From Cognatiyoonia koreensis (GTDB lineage Bacteria; Pseudomonadota; Alphaproteobacteria; Rhodobacterales; Rhodobacteraceae), in NCBI RefSeq assembly GCF_900109295.1, contig NZ_FOIZ01000001.1:1488001-1552000 (forward strand): DNA of 64,000 nucleotides, written 5' to 3'. Shown piece by piece: positions 53,322 through 61,777 of the stretch. Positions within the stretch are counted from its first letter, which is position 1. Every line of letters starts with the position of its first letter. Under the pieces are notes generated by a model, which saw only the letters and a program-made list of their open reading frames with translations, made no database searches and was not told the DNA's origin. The translations under genes and the position numbers were made by a program.

Positions 53322-53355
53322 GGGCGCGAGGTCTCGCCGCTTCGCGCCCCTTTTT
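53322..53355 (+). terminator. Rho-independent terminator or attenuator
   Basis: GGGCGCGA and TCGCGCCC form an 8-bp stem with a 12-nt loop, followed by CTTTTT. It separates the excisionase gene from the replication genes. Confidence 0.7.
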
Positions 53356-53392
53356 GCGTCTGCCGACAACTCAAACTGATGAAAGAAACCAC

Positions 53393-53614
53393 ATGTCAAA
53401 CCATCCCGCTTGCAAGCTACGGCTTGGGCTTATCACTGCAACAATCTGGAAGAACGACACCTTCTATACTGTTGATTTATCACGCTCTTACAAGGACCAT
53501 ACAGGCCAATGGCAAAGCACCACCAGCTTTGGCCATGCTGATCTGTTGAACCTGTCCAAGTGCGTACAGCGCGCTGAAAACTGGATTGCGGGGCAAGCCA
53601 ATGCACCTCAATAA
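53393..53614 (+). CDS. Hypothetical small protein upstream of rep
   Basis: 73 residues, MSNHPACKLRLGLITATIWKN followed by DTFYTVDLSRSYKDHTGQWQSTTSFGHADLLNL. No family name comes to mind; the beta-rich pattern with an initial cysteine is that of small proteins coded before rep genes in integrated elements and plasmids. It overlaps the rep start by 14 nt, which suggests translational coupling. Confidence 0.65.
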   Translation: MSNHPACKLRLGLITATIWKNDTFYTVDLSRSYKDHTGQWQSTTSFGHADLLNLSKCVQRAENWIAGQANAPQ

Positions 53615-54983
53615 TCATACGAACCCGCATCCCATTCGGCCCCAAAACAAAAGCTGCCCCGCCGGAGGCACCAACACCGTCGATCTAGAACCAAAGGCAG
53701 GCGTTAGCGGGCAAAGGGGGGTGGTAGTAGCACCCCCCTCTGGAAATACAGCACCCACCCCAATGTTGGTTCTGCACAGGGGCTTTGACACATTTGCAAT
53801 GTCGATCAAGGCGACCATCCCAGCAGAACTGTACGACCTGCTGGAACGAGAAAAAGCCGTTGCCGAAGAAGAACGCCGCGACGTGCTGGTGGTCTACAAT
53901 GGCATCCAGTTCCTACTGAGGCCACATGGGGGCGGTGGCTATTGCTTCCTGATCAGCGAAGGTGATAACGGCGCGACATGGTCATTCAAGAAACCCAACA
54001 CAAAAGACCCTTGGGGCATCCGGCTTAGTTTTGGATCACGCTACCTTGCCTTGAACGGTTTGGGCCGCGCCAAGGCGCATGCCGAACACGTCACAAAGCA
54101 ATTTGGCATTGTTTATCAGAAAGATGATATCAGCTTCGCGCGTGTTGATTATTGCGTAGATATTCCCGCGCCTAACTTCGCTCTGATCCCAGAACATTTT
54201 GTCATGCATAGTCATACCAAACGCCGCGATTTTATCACAGCTGAGGACATATCCGTGCACGGCAAGTCCGGCAGGGTCACGTCTGTTACCGTTGGTAGCA
54301 CGACAAATAGGCAGGTGATAATTTACGACAAAAGGGAGGAAATTACCGCAAAAGGTAAGGTTTTCTGGTGGGAAATTTGGAGTGCAAATTTACGTAAATA
54401 TCACGAAATATGCGTAAATTTACCGAACTTTCATACCGTTTCACATCAATCTATCCCCAAAACCCTCATCTCATCCGACGCAAGCCAAAGCCGCGTTTGG
54501 CGGATTGAGTTCCGCGCTGGAAAGAAGCTGCTGAAAGACACTTGGAACATTCGCACATGGAAAGACTTGTTTGCACGTTTTGGTGACCTTTGCCGTCAAT
54601 CGTGTGAGCGTATCCGCTACACCTTACCCGCCCCTAACGACACCAACCGTGCACGCTGGCCCAATCACGAAATCTGGGATTTAGCATGCGCGGAGATGAA
54701 CGGCGATCTGTTCGAAATGCGCAGCGATGTGGAGCCATGCCGCGTGAAGGAGGTGCACCGGGAACAGCATATCGGGATGATTTATCGGAACATCTTTGGA
54801 TCAACACTCTCGCTTGCTGCGTTGGAGGGAAAGGAACGCGATAATCTACCTGCGTTCTTTAGAGACCTCGGACGGCGCTTTGACGAAACGGCAAAGGACA
54901 ACGCGGTGCGGACAGCAAAGCAGTTAAAGGACGCGAAAGAACGGTATGTGTTTATGCAAAAGCCCGACGCCGACGATACGTAA
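53601..54983 (+). CDS. Rolling-circle replication initiator (Rep_trans-type)
   Basis: 460 residues from the ATG at 53601. Rep_trans features are FDTFAMSIKATIP at the domain start, SFARVDYCVDIPAP, VTVGSTTNRQVIIYDKREEI and VWRIEFRAGKKLLK. Initiators of this family nick one strand at an origin that is often within their own gene, through an active-site tyrosine. The first 55 residues are polar and poorly conserved in appearance. It probably replicates the excised element. An AT-rich palindromic segment lies inside the gene at 54386-54421. Confidence 0.82.
   Translation: MHLNNHTNPHPIRPQNKSCPAGGTNTVDLEPKAGVSGQRGVVVAPPSGNTAPTPMLVLHRGFDTFAMSIKATIPAELYDLLEREKAVAEEERRDVLVVYNGIQFLLRPHGGGGYCFLISEGDNGATWSFKKPNTKDPWGIRLSFGSRYLALNGLGRAKAHAEHVTKQFGIVYQKDDISFARVDYCVDIPAPNFALIPEHFVMHSHTKRRDFITAEDISVHGKSGRVTSVTVGSTTNRQVIIYDKREEITAKGKVFWWEIWSANLRKYHEICVNLPNFHTVSHQSIPKTLISSDASQSRVWRIEFRAGKKLLKDTWNIRTWKDLFARFGDLCRQSCERIRYTLPAPNDTNRARWPNHEIWDLACAEMNGDLFEMRSDVEPCRVKEVHREQHIGMIYRNIFGSTLSLAALEGKERDNLPAFFRDLGRRFDETAKDNAVRTAKQLKDAKERYVFMQKPDADDT
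54386..54421. repeat. AT-rich inverted repeats inside rep (possible replication origin)
   Basis: AAATTTACG (54386-54394) is inverted at 54413-54421 (CGTAAATTT). The left arm also forms the 12-bp palindrome ATTTACGTAAAT (54388-54399). In pT181-type replicons the double-strand origin lies within rep. Function is inferred. Confidence 0.4.
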
Positions 54984-55009
54984 CGGTTCGTAGGGAGAAT
55001 CAGACAGTC

Positions 55010-55040
55010 AAAAGCGCCTTACAGTATGTAAGGTGCTTTT
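55010..55040 (+). terminator. Rho-independent terminator after rep
   Basis: AAAAGCGCCTTAC and GTAAGGTGCTTTT make a 13-bp stem with one G-T pair and a 5-nt loop, symmetric enough to work in both directions. It separates the replication module from the cargo module. Confidence 0.82.
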
Positions 55041-55237
55041 GCGTGTCGGGCGGGAAGCGGCCATTCGCTGCACTTGCAACGGACATCGGCTCCAACTGCA
55101 AAGCGGACATAGGCAAACGGATTTGTGAGCGCACAGAAAACGCTCTGATCACACTGCATCCAGGTTGTTAGTTTCCATCTTTCCCGCCTAGAGTGGAGTA
55201 GATCAATCTTCAATGGAACGCGACGGGCTGGAATTCT

Positions 55238-58108
55238 ATGGACCTTGATACTGCTGCGGAACTTTTTGCTGAGATTGCAAGCGAATTTTCGGCCGATGCA
55301 AATGGTGCAATTACCGAAGAGGATGTTCGGTTCAGGCTCATCAACCGAATTCTTACTGAAGTTTTAGGGTGGGAATTTAAGGAAATTCAGACTGAGAAAC
55401 CCAATGAAAGTGGGTTCTCGGACTACCTGATCCAAAGCAATGGAAGAACCCGTGCGATAGTCGAGGCAAAAAGAACAGCCGCTAAGTTGACTACTTCGAA
55501 GTCACGGAAGCTCAGTTTCCTTAAAGTCGGCGGATCTGGTCTCGACGACGCACGTGAGGGCATTAAACAGGCATCCAGTTACTGCTTCGAGGAGGGAGTT
55601 GACTTTGCCGTTCTGACAAATGGGACCACTTGGATTGCGTTCAGAGCTTCCCGAACTGACGGAAAAAAGCCGGCTGAAGGCAAGGCTGCTGTCTTCAACA
55701 CACTGGACATTATCAAGGACAACTTTCAGTTTTTTTACGAACTGTTAAGCCGCGAGCATCTTGTAAATCGGGTCTATCGGGCGATCCTCGACGAGCAAGA
55801 GGGCTTCAAAATCCTCCCAAAGGAACCCCTCTTTTCACCCTACGAGCTTGGGGCGGGAAAGGTAGTTAGTCGGTCGGATCACACGCGCGATCTTGAAGAC
55901 GTCTTCGATACCTTTTTCTCTTCGATTGCGGGCGACCAAGACAATTCGTTGCTGATCAAATGCTTTGTAGAGAGCAAAGAAAGTCAACATGCCGAGAAGG
56001 TACTTGCAAGGATAACTTCCGAGGTCCTCGAGCAAATTGAGCCCATGCAGACAACGACCGGCGGCCAACTTGAATCTGAAATTGAGAGAGCTGCGAGAGC
56101 AAACCGCGGGGAAAAAGTTCTCTTAGTCGGGAACAAAGGTTCTGGCAAATCCACTTTTGTAGACCGGTTTTTTGAACTGACCTTAGCTGACAGCATGCGT
56201 CGTCGATGCGTGGTTTTGAAAATTGATCTGAAGCGCTACGAAGGAGACGTAGGAGGGCTATCTTCATGGCTTGATCGTCAGCTTCAGAGTCAGATCAATG
56301 ACAAACTGTACGGTGAATCCCCTCCTTCGTATGATGAGCTCCAAGGGGTTTTTCATAGTACCTATCAGAGTTGGGCCGTAGGACCGCATAAGCATTTACA
56401 CGATAGTGATCCGACAGCTTTCAAGATTAAGTTTGGGGAACATCTTCAAAAGATCATTGACGATAGACCTCATGACTATTGCACAAATCAACTAGTTAAT
56501 ATTGTCAAATCCAGAAAACGTCTGCCTTGCATAATTTTCGACAACACAGATCAGTTCTCGAGTGAGGTGCAACAGGCCGTATTTCAGTATGCCAACGCTA
56601 TATATGAACAAGTTGGTGTTTGTTTCTTGATTGTTCCTATCACAGATCAGACTGTATGGCAGCTTTCAAAAACTGGCCCACTCCAGTCATACGAGGCGAA
56701 ATCATTTTTCCTTCCGGTACCGAGCACGAAGGAAGTACTTGCGAAACGAATAGAATTTTTGGCTAGTGAAGTCGAAAAGGTCGACGCAAGCAAGGGTAGC
56801 TACGCACTGCCCAACGGGATACAGGTCGCTCTGGAAGACCTCCGCGCATTTGTTCGATCTCTCGAGGAAGTCTTCATAAACAATGAATTCGTATCTCGTC
56901 GCATTGGGTACCTTTCCAATTTTGATATTCGGAGGTCATTACAGCTTTCGAAGCGAATAATGACGTCACCACATATTGGGATAGACGACCTTATCAAGGT
57001 CTACCTATCACGAGGTGCATTACAGGTGGGGCCCGATAAACTCTCCATGGCAATTGTAAATGGTCAACATAGCCACTTCAGACAAGATCAGAGCGAATTC
57101 ATCCTAAATCTGTTTGCTATCGACCCAAGTCTGATCAGTACACCGTTCTTGCGTCTCCGTATCCTTGTCCTTCTTCTAGACAAGCAAAGGAGCGAGCATG
57201 ATCCGCTGGACAGCTTTCTAGTTTGCGGCGACATTGAGCAATATTTTGATGTAATGGGTGTGCCGGGCCAAGTGACGCGCGCGCATCTACAAGCACTGCT
57301 CGAGGCTAGGCTTATCGAGCCATACAACCCGACAGTAAGTAACGTGATTGAGGGACAAAGCGTAAGTATCACCACAAGTGGTGAGCTACATGTCGAGTTG
57401 GCCCTTCACGACATCGTGTATTTCGCCCAAATGGCCTTGAGCACTCCAATAAGGGATCAAGATTTGGCAGCCTTACTAAAGGAGGTCGATCAGAAGACGG
57501 ACTGGTCTCGGCAGCGAAAAGATCAAGAAATTCGCGAGAAGTTTGTTAAGTACTGTGCCAAGGAAGATCGGGTATTTGTTAAGATTCCTCCAGGAAGAGA
57601 AAATTATCGAAATCAACTGACACTGTTGGATGAAATTGAAGCCCGGCAAGTCACTAGTGGTGAAAAGGGCAAAGTAAAGTGGTTCAATGTGAATGCTGGT
57701 TATGGCTTCGTGACACTTAACTCTACTGGAGAAGATGCGTTTCTGAGCTTGACGGTTTTAGAACAGTTTGGCTTCAACAGATTAGAGACTGGTCAGGCAA
57801 TTGTCTTTAAGTCCATCCCAACCTCTCGTGGTCCGCAAATTACTGAGATTTCAGAAATAGACAATGTTGAAGTCGCTGGGCCAGAACTGCCGCAGGCACC
57901 GGACTTGAGGCTTGCCAAGGTTGTATTCTACAATCCATCCAAGGGCTTTGGTTTTCTACGTCCTGACGACGGGAGCCGCGATATCTTACTGCCTCGTCGG
58001 ATTCTAAATGCCGTTGGATTAAGTGATATCAATGAAGGTGAAACCCTACTCGTTGAAAGCGCGATGGAGATCAAGGGCCCCGTCGCCACGGCAATTGCAA
58101 TCAGCTAG
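55238..58108 (+). CDS. PD-(D/E)xK nuclease / P-loop NTPase / double cold-shock-domain protein, putative anti-phage defence
   Basis: 956 residues. (1) About 1-180: a restriction HsdR_N-type nuclease with D62 (GFSDYLI) and E76-A-K78 (RAIVEAKR), the D...ExK site. (2) About 280-600: a P-loop NTPase with Walker A G298-NKGSGK304-ST and Walker B LPCIIFDNTDQ (D435), then a helical, winged-helix-like region to about 790. (3) Two cold-shock domains: 808-873 (KVKWFNVNAGYGFV with an RNP1-like motif) and 890-950 (AKVVFYNPSKGFGFLRP). No methylase or specificity gene is adjacent. The order suggests a single-protein sensor-effector in which RNA or ssDNA binding controls cleavage (inference). Base composition is AT-richer than the chromosome. 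Confidence 0.8.
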   Translation: MDLDTAAELFAEIASEFSADANGAITEEDVRFRLINRILTEVLGWEFKEIQTEKPNESGFSDYLIQSNGRTRAIVEAKRTAAKLTTSKSRKLSFLKVGGSGLDDAREGIKQASSYCFEEGVDFAVLTNGTTWIAFRASRTDGKKPAEGKAAVFNTLDIIKDNFQFFYELLSREHLVNRVYRAILDEQEGFKILPKEPLFSPYELGAGKVVSRSDHTRDLEDVFDTFFSSIAGDQDNSLLIKCFVESKESQHAEKVLARITSEVLEQIEPMQTTTGGQLESEIERAARANRGEKVLLVGNKGSGKSTFVDRFFELTLADSMRRRCVVLKIDLKRYEGDVGGLSSWLDRQLQSQINDKLYGESPPSYDELQGVFHSTYQSWAVGPHKHLHDSDPTAFKIKFGEHLQKIIDDRPHDYCTNQLVNIVKSRKRLPCIIFDNTDQFSSEVQQAVFQYANAIYEQVGVCFLIVPITDQTVWQLSKTGPLQSYEAKSFFLPVPSTKEVLAKRIEFLASEVEKVDASKGSYALPNGIQVALEDLRAFVRSLEEVFINNEFVSRRIGYLSNFDIRRSLQLSKRIMTSPHIGIDDLIKVYLSRGALQVGPDKLSMAIVNGQHSHFRQDQSEFILNLFAIDPSLISTPFLRLRILVLLLDKQRSEHDPLDSFLVCGDIEQYFDVMGVPGQVTRAHLQALLEARLIEPYNPTVSNVIEGQSVSITTSGELHVELALHDIVYFAQMALSTPIRDQDLAALLKEVDQKTDWSRQRKDQEIREKFVKYCAKEDRVFVKIPPGRENYRNQLTLLDEIEARQVTSGEKGKVKWFNVNAGYGFVTLNSTGEDAFLSLTVLEQFGFNRLETGQAIVFKSIPTSRGPQITEISEIDNVEVAGPELPQAPDLRLAKVVFYNPSKGFGFLRPDDGSRDILLPRRILNAVGLSDINEGETLLVESAMEIKGPVATAIAIS

Positions 58109-58297
58109 CCTACTATGAGTGTAGGCCAGCAGTGAACGGCAGGAAAGCGGTTTGCGGCTGCAGCATTCAAATTTTTGGGTCAACGGCGGGTTTGGGCCGA
58201 ATTACAACACTTAACACATTGCTCTGCGGAAAGGTTAAAGTTCGCTTCAAGCTAAATTTCTCTTTCGCACCCTCCGTATCTATTTTAGCTTTGCTTG

Positions 58298-58861
58298 ATG
58301 GAACTATTGCCGATCTTCGTTTTTCTTTTAGTCGCGGTGATTTTTTTTGCGTGGTTATTTAAGGGCAAGGAAGATCGTGTATCGCCGCCAAAACCGGTCG
58401 CTAGGCCAAACCACCCAAACCTAAAACCCTTTCAATCGAAAACCGCCAAGCCAGTCGCTCAAACCATCAATGGCCCCGCCTATGTAGTTGATGGCGACAC
58501 AATCAAAATTAAGCAAACACAGATTAGATTGTTTGGCATTGATGCACCCGAAATGAACCACCCGTATGGCAAAAAAGCCAAGTTGGCGATGGTTGCGCTC
58601 TGCAAAGGTCAAATCGTGCGTGCCGAAATCACGGAGAAAGATGCGCACGGACGCACCGTTGCGCAATGCTTTCTTCCTGATGGTCGTGACCTGTCGGCAG
58701 AGCTGGTCAAACAAGGCTTGGCAATTGACTGGCCGAAGTTTTCGGGCGGTGTGTACCGCGACATGGAAACACCGGACGCGCGAAAAAAAATGTGGCTGGC
58801 CGATGCACGTCAAAAAGGGCGCATGCACGTTTGGGAAAAGTTCGAAGCAGGCCAGAAGTAA
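58298..58861 (+). CDS. Membrane-anchored thermonuclease (SNase-like)
   Basis: 187 residues from the ATG at 58298. An N-terminal helix (LLPIFVFLLVAVIFFAWLFKG) is followed by a proline-rich linker and an SNase domain: YVVDGDTIKIKQTQIRLFGIDAPEM, ITEKDAHGRTVAQCF, LVKQGLAIDW. Catalytic Arg and Asp equivalents (RLFGIDAPE; KDAHGR) are in place. It would act outside the inner membrane on DNA or RNA. It follows the nuclease-NTPase gene by 189 nt, so joint function is possible but not shown. Confidence 0.87.
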   Translation: MELLPIFVFLLVAVIFFAWLFKGKEDRVSPPKPVARPNHPNLKPFQSKTAKPVAQTINGPAYVVDGDTIKIKQTQIRLFGIDAPEMNHPYGKKAKLAMVALCKGQIVRAEITEKDAHGRTVAQCFLPDGRDLSAELVKQGLAIDWPKFSGGVYRDMETPDARKKMWLADARQKGRMHVWEKFEAGQK

Positions 58862-58965
58862 TCAGACGCCGCCAGCCGCCTGCCACTCAAACTGATGCCG
58901 TCCACCCAACAAAATTCAAAAACTCACGATGTGATTCTTCTGTCACGGAACTATGGGGATAAACC

Positions 58966-58984
58966 GGCTTCCGATAAGCTTCCG
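58966..58984 (+). repeat. Internal end repeat, right copy
   Basis: GGCTTCCGATAAGCTTCCG, identical to 50941-50959, 62 nt inside the right att repeat. Confidence 0.6.
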
Positions 58985-59046
58985 AATGCAAATTAGAAAT
59001 GGGGTAAACTAAAACCCCACCACTCAAGTAATTGATTTTATTAATT

Positions 59047-59094
59047 AAATGGTGCCCCCACACGGACTCGAACCGCGGACCTACTGATTACAAA
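59047..59094. repeat. Right attachment repeat (within tRNA-Thr)
   Basis: 48 bases identical to 50763-50810, covering the CCA end, T-arm, variable loop and 3' anticodon arm of the intact tRNA. The crossover lies in this block. Confidence 0.93.
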
Positions 59095-59125
59095 TCAGTT
59101 GCTCTACCAGCTGAGCTATAGGGGC
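59050..59125 (-). tRNA. tRNA-Thr (anticodon UGU)
   Basis: A 76-nt cloverleaf: acceptor GCCCCTA/TGGGGGC, D-arm GCTC-AGCTGGTA-GAGC, anticodon stem ACTGA/TCAGT with loop TTTGTAA (anticodon TGT), T-arm CGCGG-TTCGAGT-CCGTG, and an encoded CCA at 59050-59052. Its 3' part is the integration target of the element to its left, which restores the 3' end. Confidence 0.96.
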
Positions 59126-59167
59126 ACTGCGCGCGTCTTTAGCGTGGGATTTCTGACCTTGCAACCC

Positions 59168-60814
59168 CTAACGATTGGTCCGTGCCAAAAGCAAGACAGC
59201 GCAAAGTCCGACGAATGTAATGACCAGCGCGGCGGGTGCGGCATCCGAGAGGTTTTCCAGCGAAGCCTTTGCGTGAACACGGGTCGCGAGGGTTTCTTCG
59301 TAAGACAACAGAAGGGTTGCAGGCAGCTCCTTTACAGCGTCGACAAAGACTAAGAGCAGGGCGGATGCGATCGACGCGCGCACCAACGGCACATGAACCG
59401 CCCGCAGTGTCCCACCTGCCGTGTGGCCCAGCGACCGCGCCGCCATTGGCAAGCTATCCGCCACTCGTCCGAACGCCGCATCAGCTGTCCCTTGCGCGAT
59501 CGCGAAGAACCTTACGACATAGGCGAGCACCAGAACACCCGCGCTGCCAAGAAGCATCAGCCCCGGATCAGTGCCAGTCACCCACAGGACCAGATCAGCG
59601 AGCGCATTGTCGATTGTCGCCAGTGGAAACAGGATTCCGACGGCCAGCACTGCCCCAGGGGCGGCATAGCCCAGCCCTGTCAGGGGCATCAGTTTGCCCG
59701 GTAGTTTGCTGCGCGACATGCGCACGCCGTAAACCATGAAGACCCCGCCCGCGACAGTCAGTACCGCAGCAAGTCCACAGACAATCAGTGTGCGCAGCAG
59801 CGCATCCCGCAGGCCCGGGGCGGCCCATTGATCTGCATCGAATGCATGGCCGAGCAGCACAGCGAGTGGCAGAAAAAAACCGATCAGGATCGGCAGGATG
59901 CAGGCAATCGTGGCTGCCATCGCGCCAAAACCGTCCAGATCCGTCGGAACCACAGGGCGTTGATTTCGTCCGGAACCGGCAAACCGGCTCTTGCGGCGGC
60001 TCAGCTTTTCCAGCGCGACCAGTACCACGACGAGGACAAGTATCAGACTTGCGATCTGTGCTGCACCACCAAGATCGCCGCCACTGCGCCAGATTGTGAA
60101 AATGCCGGTAGTCAACGTTTGGACAGCAAAATAGTCGACGGTGCCAAAATCGTTGACGGTTTCCATCATGACGACCGCCACGCCCGCAGCAATAGCTGGG
60201 CGGGCCAGCGGCAGGCCGACACGCCAGAACCGCGCGAATGGACCCGCCCCGAGCGCTCGCGCCACTTCGAATGCAGCGCCTGATTGTTCGCGAAATGCTG
60301 CCCGTGCAAGGATGTACACATAAGGGTAAAGTGCGGCACTTAGCACGATGATGGCGGCACCGCGTGTGCGGATTTCGGGAAACCAGTATTCGCGTGACGT
60401 TGCATAGCCGAAATAGTCACGGATGCTGGTCTGAACGGGGCCCGCATATTCCAGAAAATCCACCAGCGCGTATGCCCCGACATAAGCTGGCACGGCCAGT
60501 GGCATCAACAAAGCCCATTGCAGCCATCGCCGGCCAGGAAACCGGTACATGACGACGAGCCAGGCAGCACCTGTGCCAACCATCGCGGTCAAGGCACCGA
60601 CACAGACCATCAGGATGACCGTATTTGACAGGTATCGCGGCAAGACAGTCGCGACCAAATGCGGCCAGTTGTTTGTCTCGGGCGTGAGTGCAAAATAAAA
60701 CACTGCCAGAATAGGTGCGACAACAATGAGCGCAATTAGGGATGCACCAATCGCCCAGCCGTTGAGACCAAGTTTTGACAGGCCCACATATTTCCGACGA
60801 ATAGACTCAGACAT
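59168..60814 (-). CDS. Iron(III)-type ABC transporter permease (FbpB-like)
   Basis: 548 residues with about twelve helices in two homologous halves, each ending in an EAA-type loop that contacts the ATPase: EVARALGAGPFARFWRVGLPLARPAI and AARSLGHTAGGTLRAVHVPLVRASI. The fused double permease is typical of Fe3+ transporters (FbpB/SfuB). The binding protein and ATPase are not beside it in this window; they may be elsewhere or may have been separated by the element that lies 40 nt downstream. Confidence 0.88.
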   Translation of the reverse strand: MSESIRRKYVGLSKLGLNGWAIGASLIALIVVAPILAVFYFALTPETNNWPHLVATVLPRYLSNTVILMVCVGALTAMVGTGAAWLVVMYRFPGRRWLQWALLMPLAVPAYVGAYALVDFLEYAGPVQTSIRDYFGYATSREYWFPEIRTRGAAIIVLSAALYPYVYILARAAFREQSGAAFEVARALGAGPFARFWRVGLPLARPAIAAGVAVVMMETVNDFGTVDYFAVQTLTTGIFTIWRSGGDLGGAAQIASLILVLVVVLVALEKLSRRKSRFAGSGRNQRPVVPTDLDGFGAMAATIACILPILIGFFLPLAVLLGHAFDADQWAAPGLRDALLRTLIVCGLAAVLTVAGGVFMVYGVRMSRSKLPGKLMPLTGLGYAAPGAVLAVGILFPLATIDNALADLVLWVTGTDPGLMLLGSAGVLVLAYVVRFFAIAQGTADAAFGRVADSLPMAARSLGHTAGGTLRAVHVPLVRASIASALLLVFVDAVKELPATLLLSYEETLATRVHAKASLENLSDAAPAALVITFVGLCAVLLLARTNR

Positions 60815-60900
60815 GATGCGACGGACTAGCCGAAAGAAGTTTAACTGTCCAGAAATCCGCCTATGATAGTAAAAAGCATAAGCAATTGGGGCAGCAAGCG

Positions 60901-61776
60901 TTGGAAATCGCGTTTCACATCGGGGCGAATTGCACGGACGACGACCGACTGTTGAAATCCCTGCTGAAGAATACGCAGACGCTTGCAGACCATGGCGTCA
61001 AAGTTCCTGGTCCCGGTAAATACCGCCGTTTGATCCGCGAAACGATCCAGAACCTGAAAGGCGCACCCCCTGCCCCCGATACGAGCAATATCCTCTTGGA
61101 TGCGATACTGGATGACGAAAACTCCCGGCGTCTTGTGATGAGCAACGCGAATTTCATTTGCATCGCTAACCGAATTTTCGAGAACGGCATCTTTTACGAA
61201 CAAACAGAGTCGAAGGTCGGGGCGCTAACCAAGCTTTTTCCGGATGCGCAGATCGATCTGTACCTTGGTATCCGCAATCCTGCGACCTTCATTCCGGATG
61301 CATTCCAGAAAAGCAAAGCGACATCGCTGACAGAGTTCTTACACGGTTTTCATCCGACACAGGTACGTTGGTCAGATATGATCCGAAGGGTACGCTATGC
61401 CGCGCCGGATTGTCGACTGACGGTCTGGTGTAACGAGGATACGCCTCTGATCTGGGCCGAACTCATCCGGACGATGTCAGGGCTTGCGCCCAGCGCGAAG
61501 ATTACCGGCGGTTACGATCTTTTGACTGCAATTATGTCGCCCGAGGGCATGAACCGGTTTCTGAATTACATGCGCGCCCACCCGCCAAAGACAGAAGTGC
61601 AAAAGCGCAAGATCATCACTGCGTTTCTTGACAAATACGCGATCGAGGACGCGATAGAAGAAGACATCGATCTGCCCGGCATGACCGGAGAACTTGTTTT
61701 TGAAATGTCAGAAATCTACGATCAGGACGTGAACTTCATCAGCCAGATGGAGGACGTGCACTTCATCACACCCTAA
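60901..61776 (+). CDS. Sulfotransferase-like hypothetical protein lacking a P-loop
   Basis: About 291 residues from a TTG at 60901, with an alternative TTG at 60886. The beginning EIAFHIGANCTDDDRLLKSLLKN aligns by pattern with sulfotransferase starts (HIGxxKTGTTSLQ), and YLGIRNPATFIPDAFQK matches their R-N-P motif, but the 5'-phosphosulfate loop is replaced by CTDDDRL. It may therefore be a relic fold with a different role. The C-terminus is acidic. It is divergent from the permease gene. The function is unknown. Confidence 0.65.
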   Translation: MEIAFHIGANCTDDDRLLKSLLKNTQTLADHGVKVPGPGKYRRLIRETIQNLKGAPPAPDTSNILLDAILDDENSRRLVMSNANFICIANRIFENGIFYEQTESKVGALTKLFPDAQIDLYLGIRNPATFIPDAFQKSKATSLTEFLHGFHPTQVRWSDMIRRVRYAAPDCRLTVWCNEDTPLIWAELIRTMSGLAPSAKITGGYDLLTAIMSPEGMNRFLNYMRAHPPKTEVQKRKIITAFLDKYAIEDAIEEDIDLPGMTGELVFEMSEIYDQDVNFISQMEDVHFITP

Positions 61777-61777
61777 G

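Larger units (their letters stand above)
50763..59094. mobile_element. Integrated element in the tRNA-Thr(UGU) gene, about 8.3 kb
   Basis: It is bounded by 48-bp exact direct repeats, the right copy being the 3' part of an intact tRNA-Thr. Inside are a tyrosine integrase, an unknown protein, an AlpA-like excisionase, a small gene, a Rep_trans-type replication protein, a nuclease-NTPase-cold-shock protein and an SNase-like protein. Parts are clearly AT-richer than the flanks. No capsid, portal, terminase or conjugation gene is present, so it resembles a phage satellite or an integrated mobilisable element rather than a prophage. Confidence 0.88.

Noticed and set aside
55238..58108. Type I restriction-modification system
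   Set aside because: Only an HsdR_N-like domain is seen. No HsdM or HsdS gene and no SF2 helicase domain follow, so it is not a standard restriction enzyme.
58132..58362. 76-codon frame between the nuclease-NTPase gene and the SNase-like gene
   Set aside because: It overlaps the SNase start in another frame, has no ribosome site and shows no protein-like pattern.
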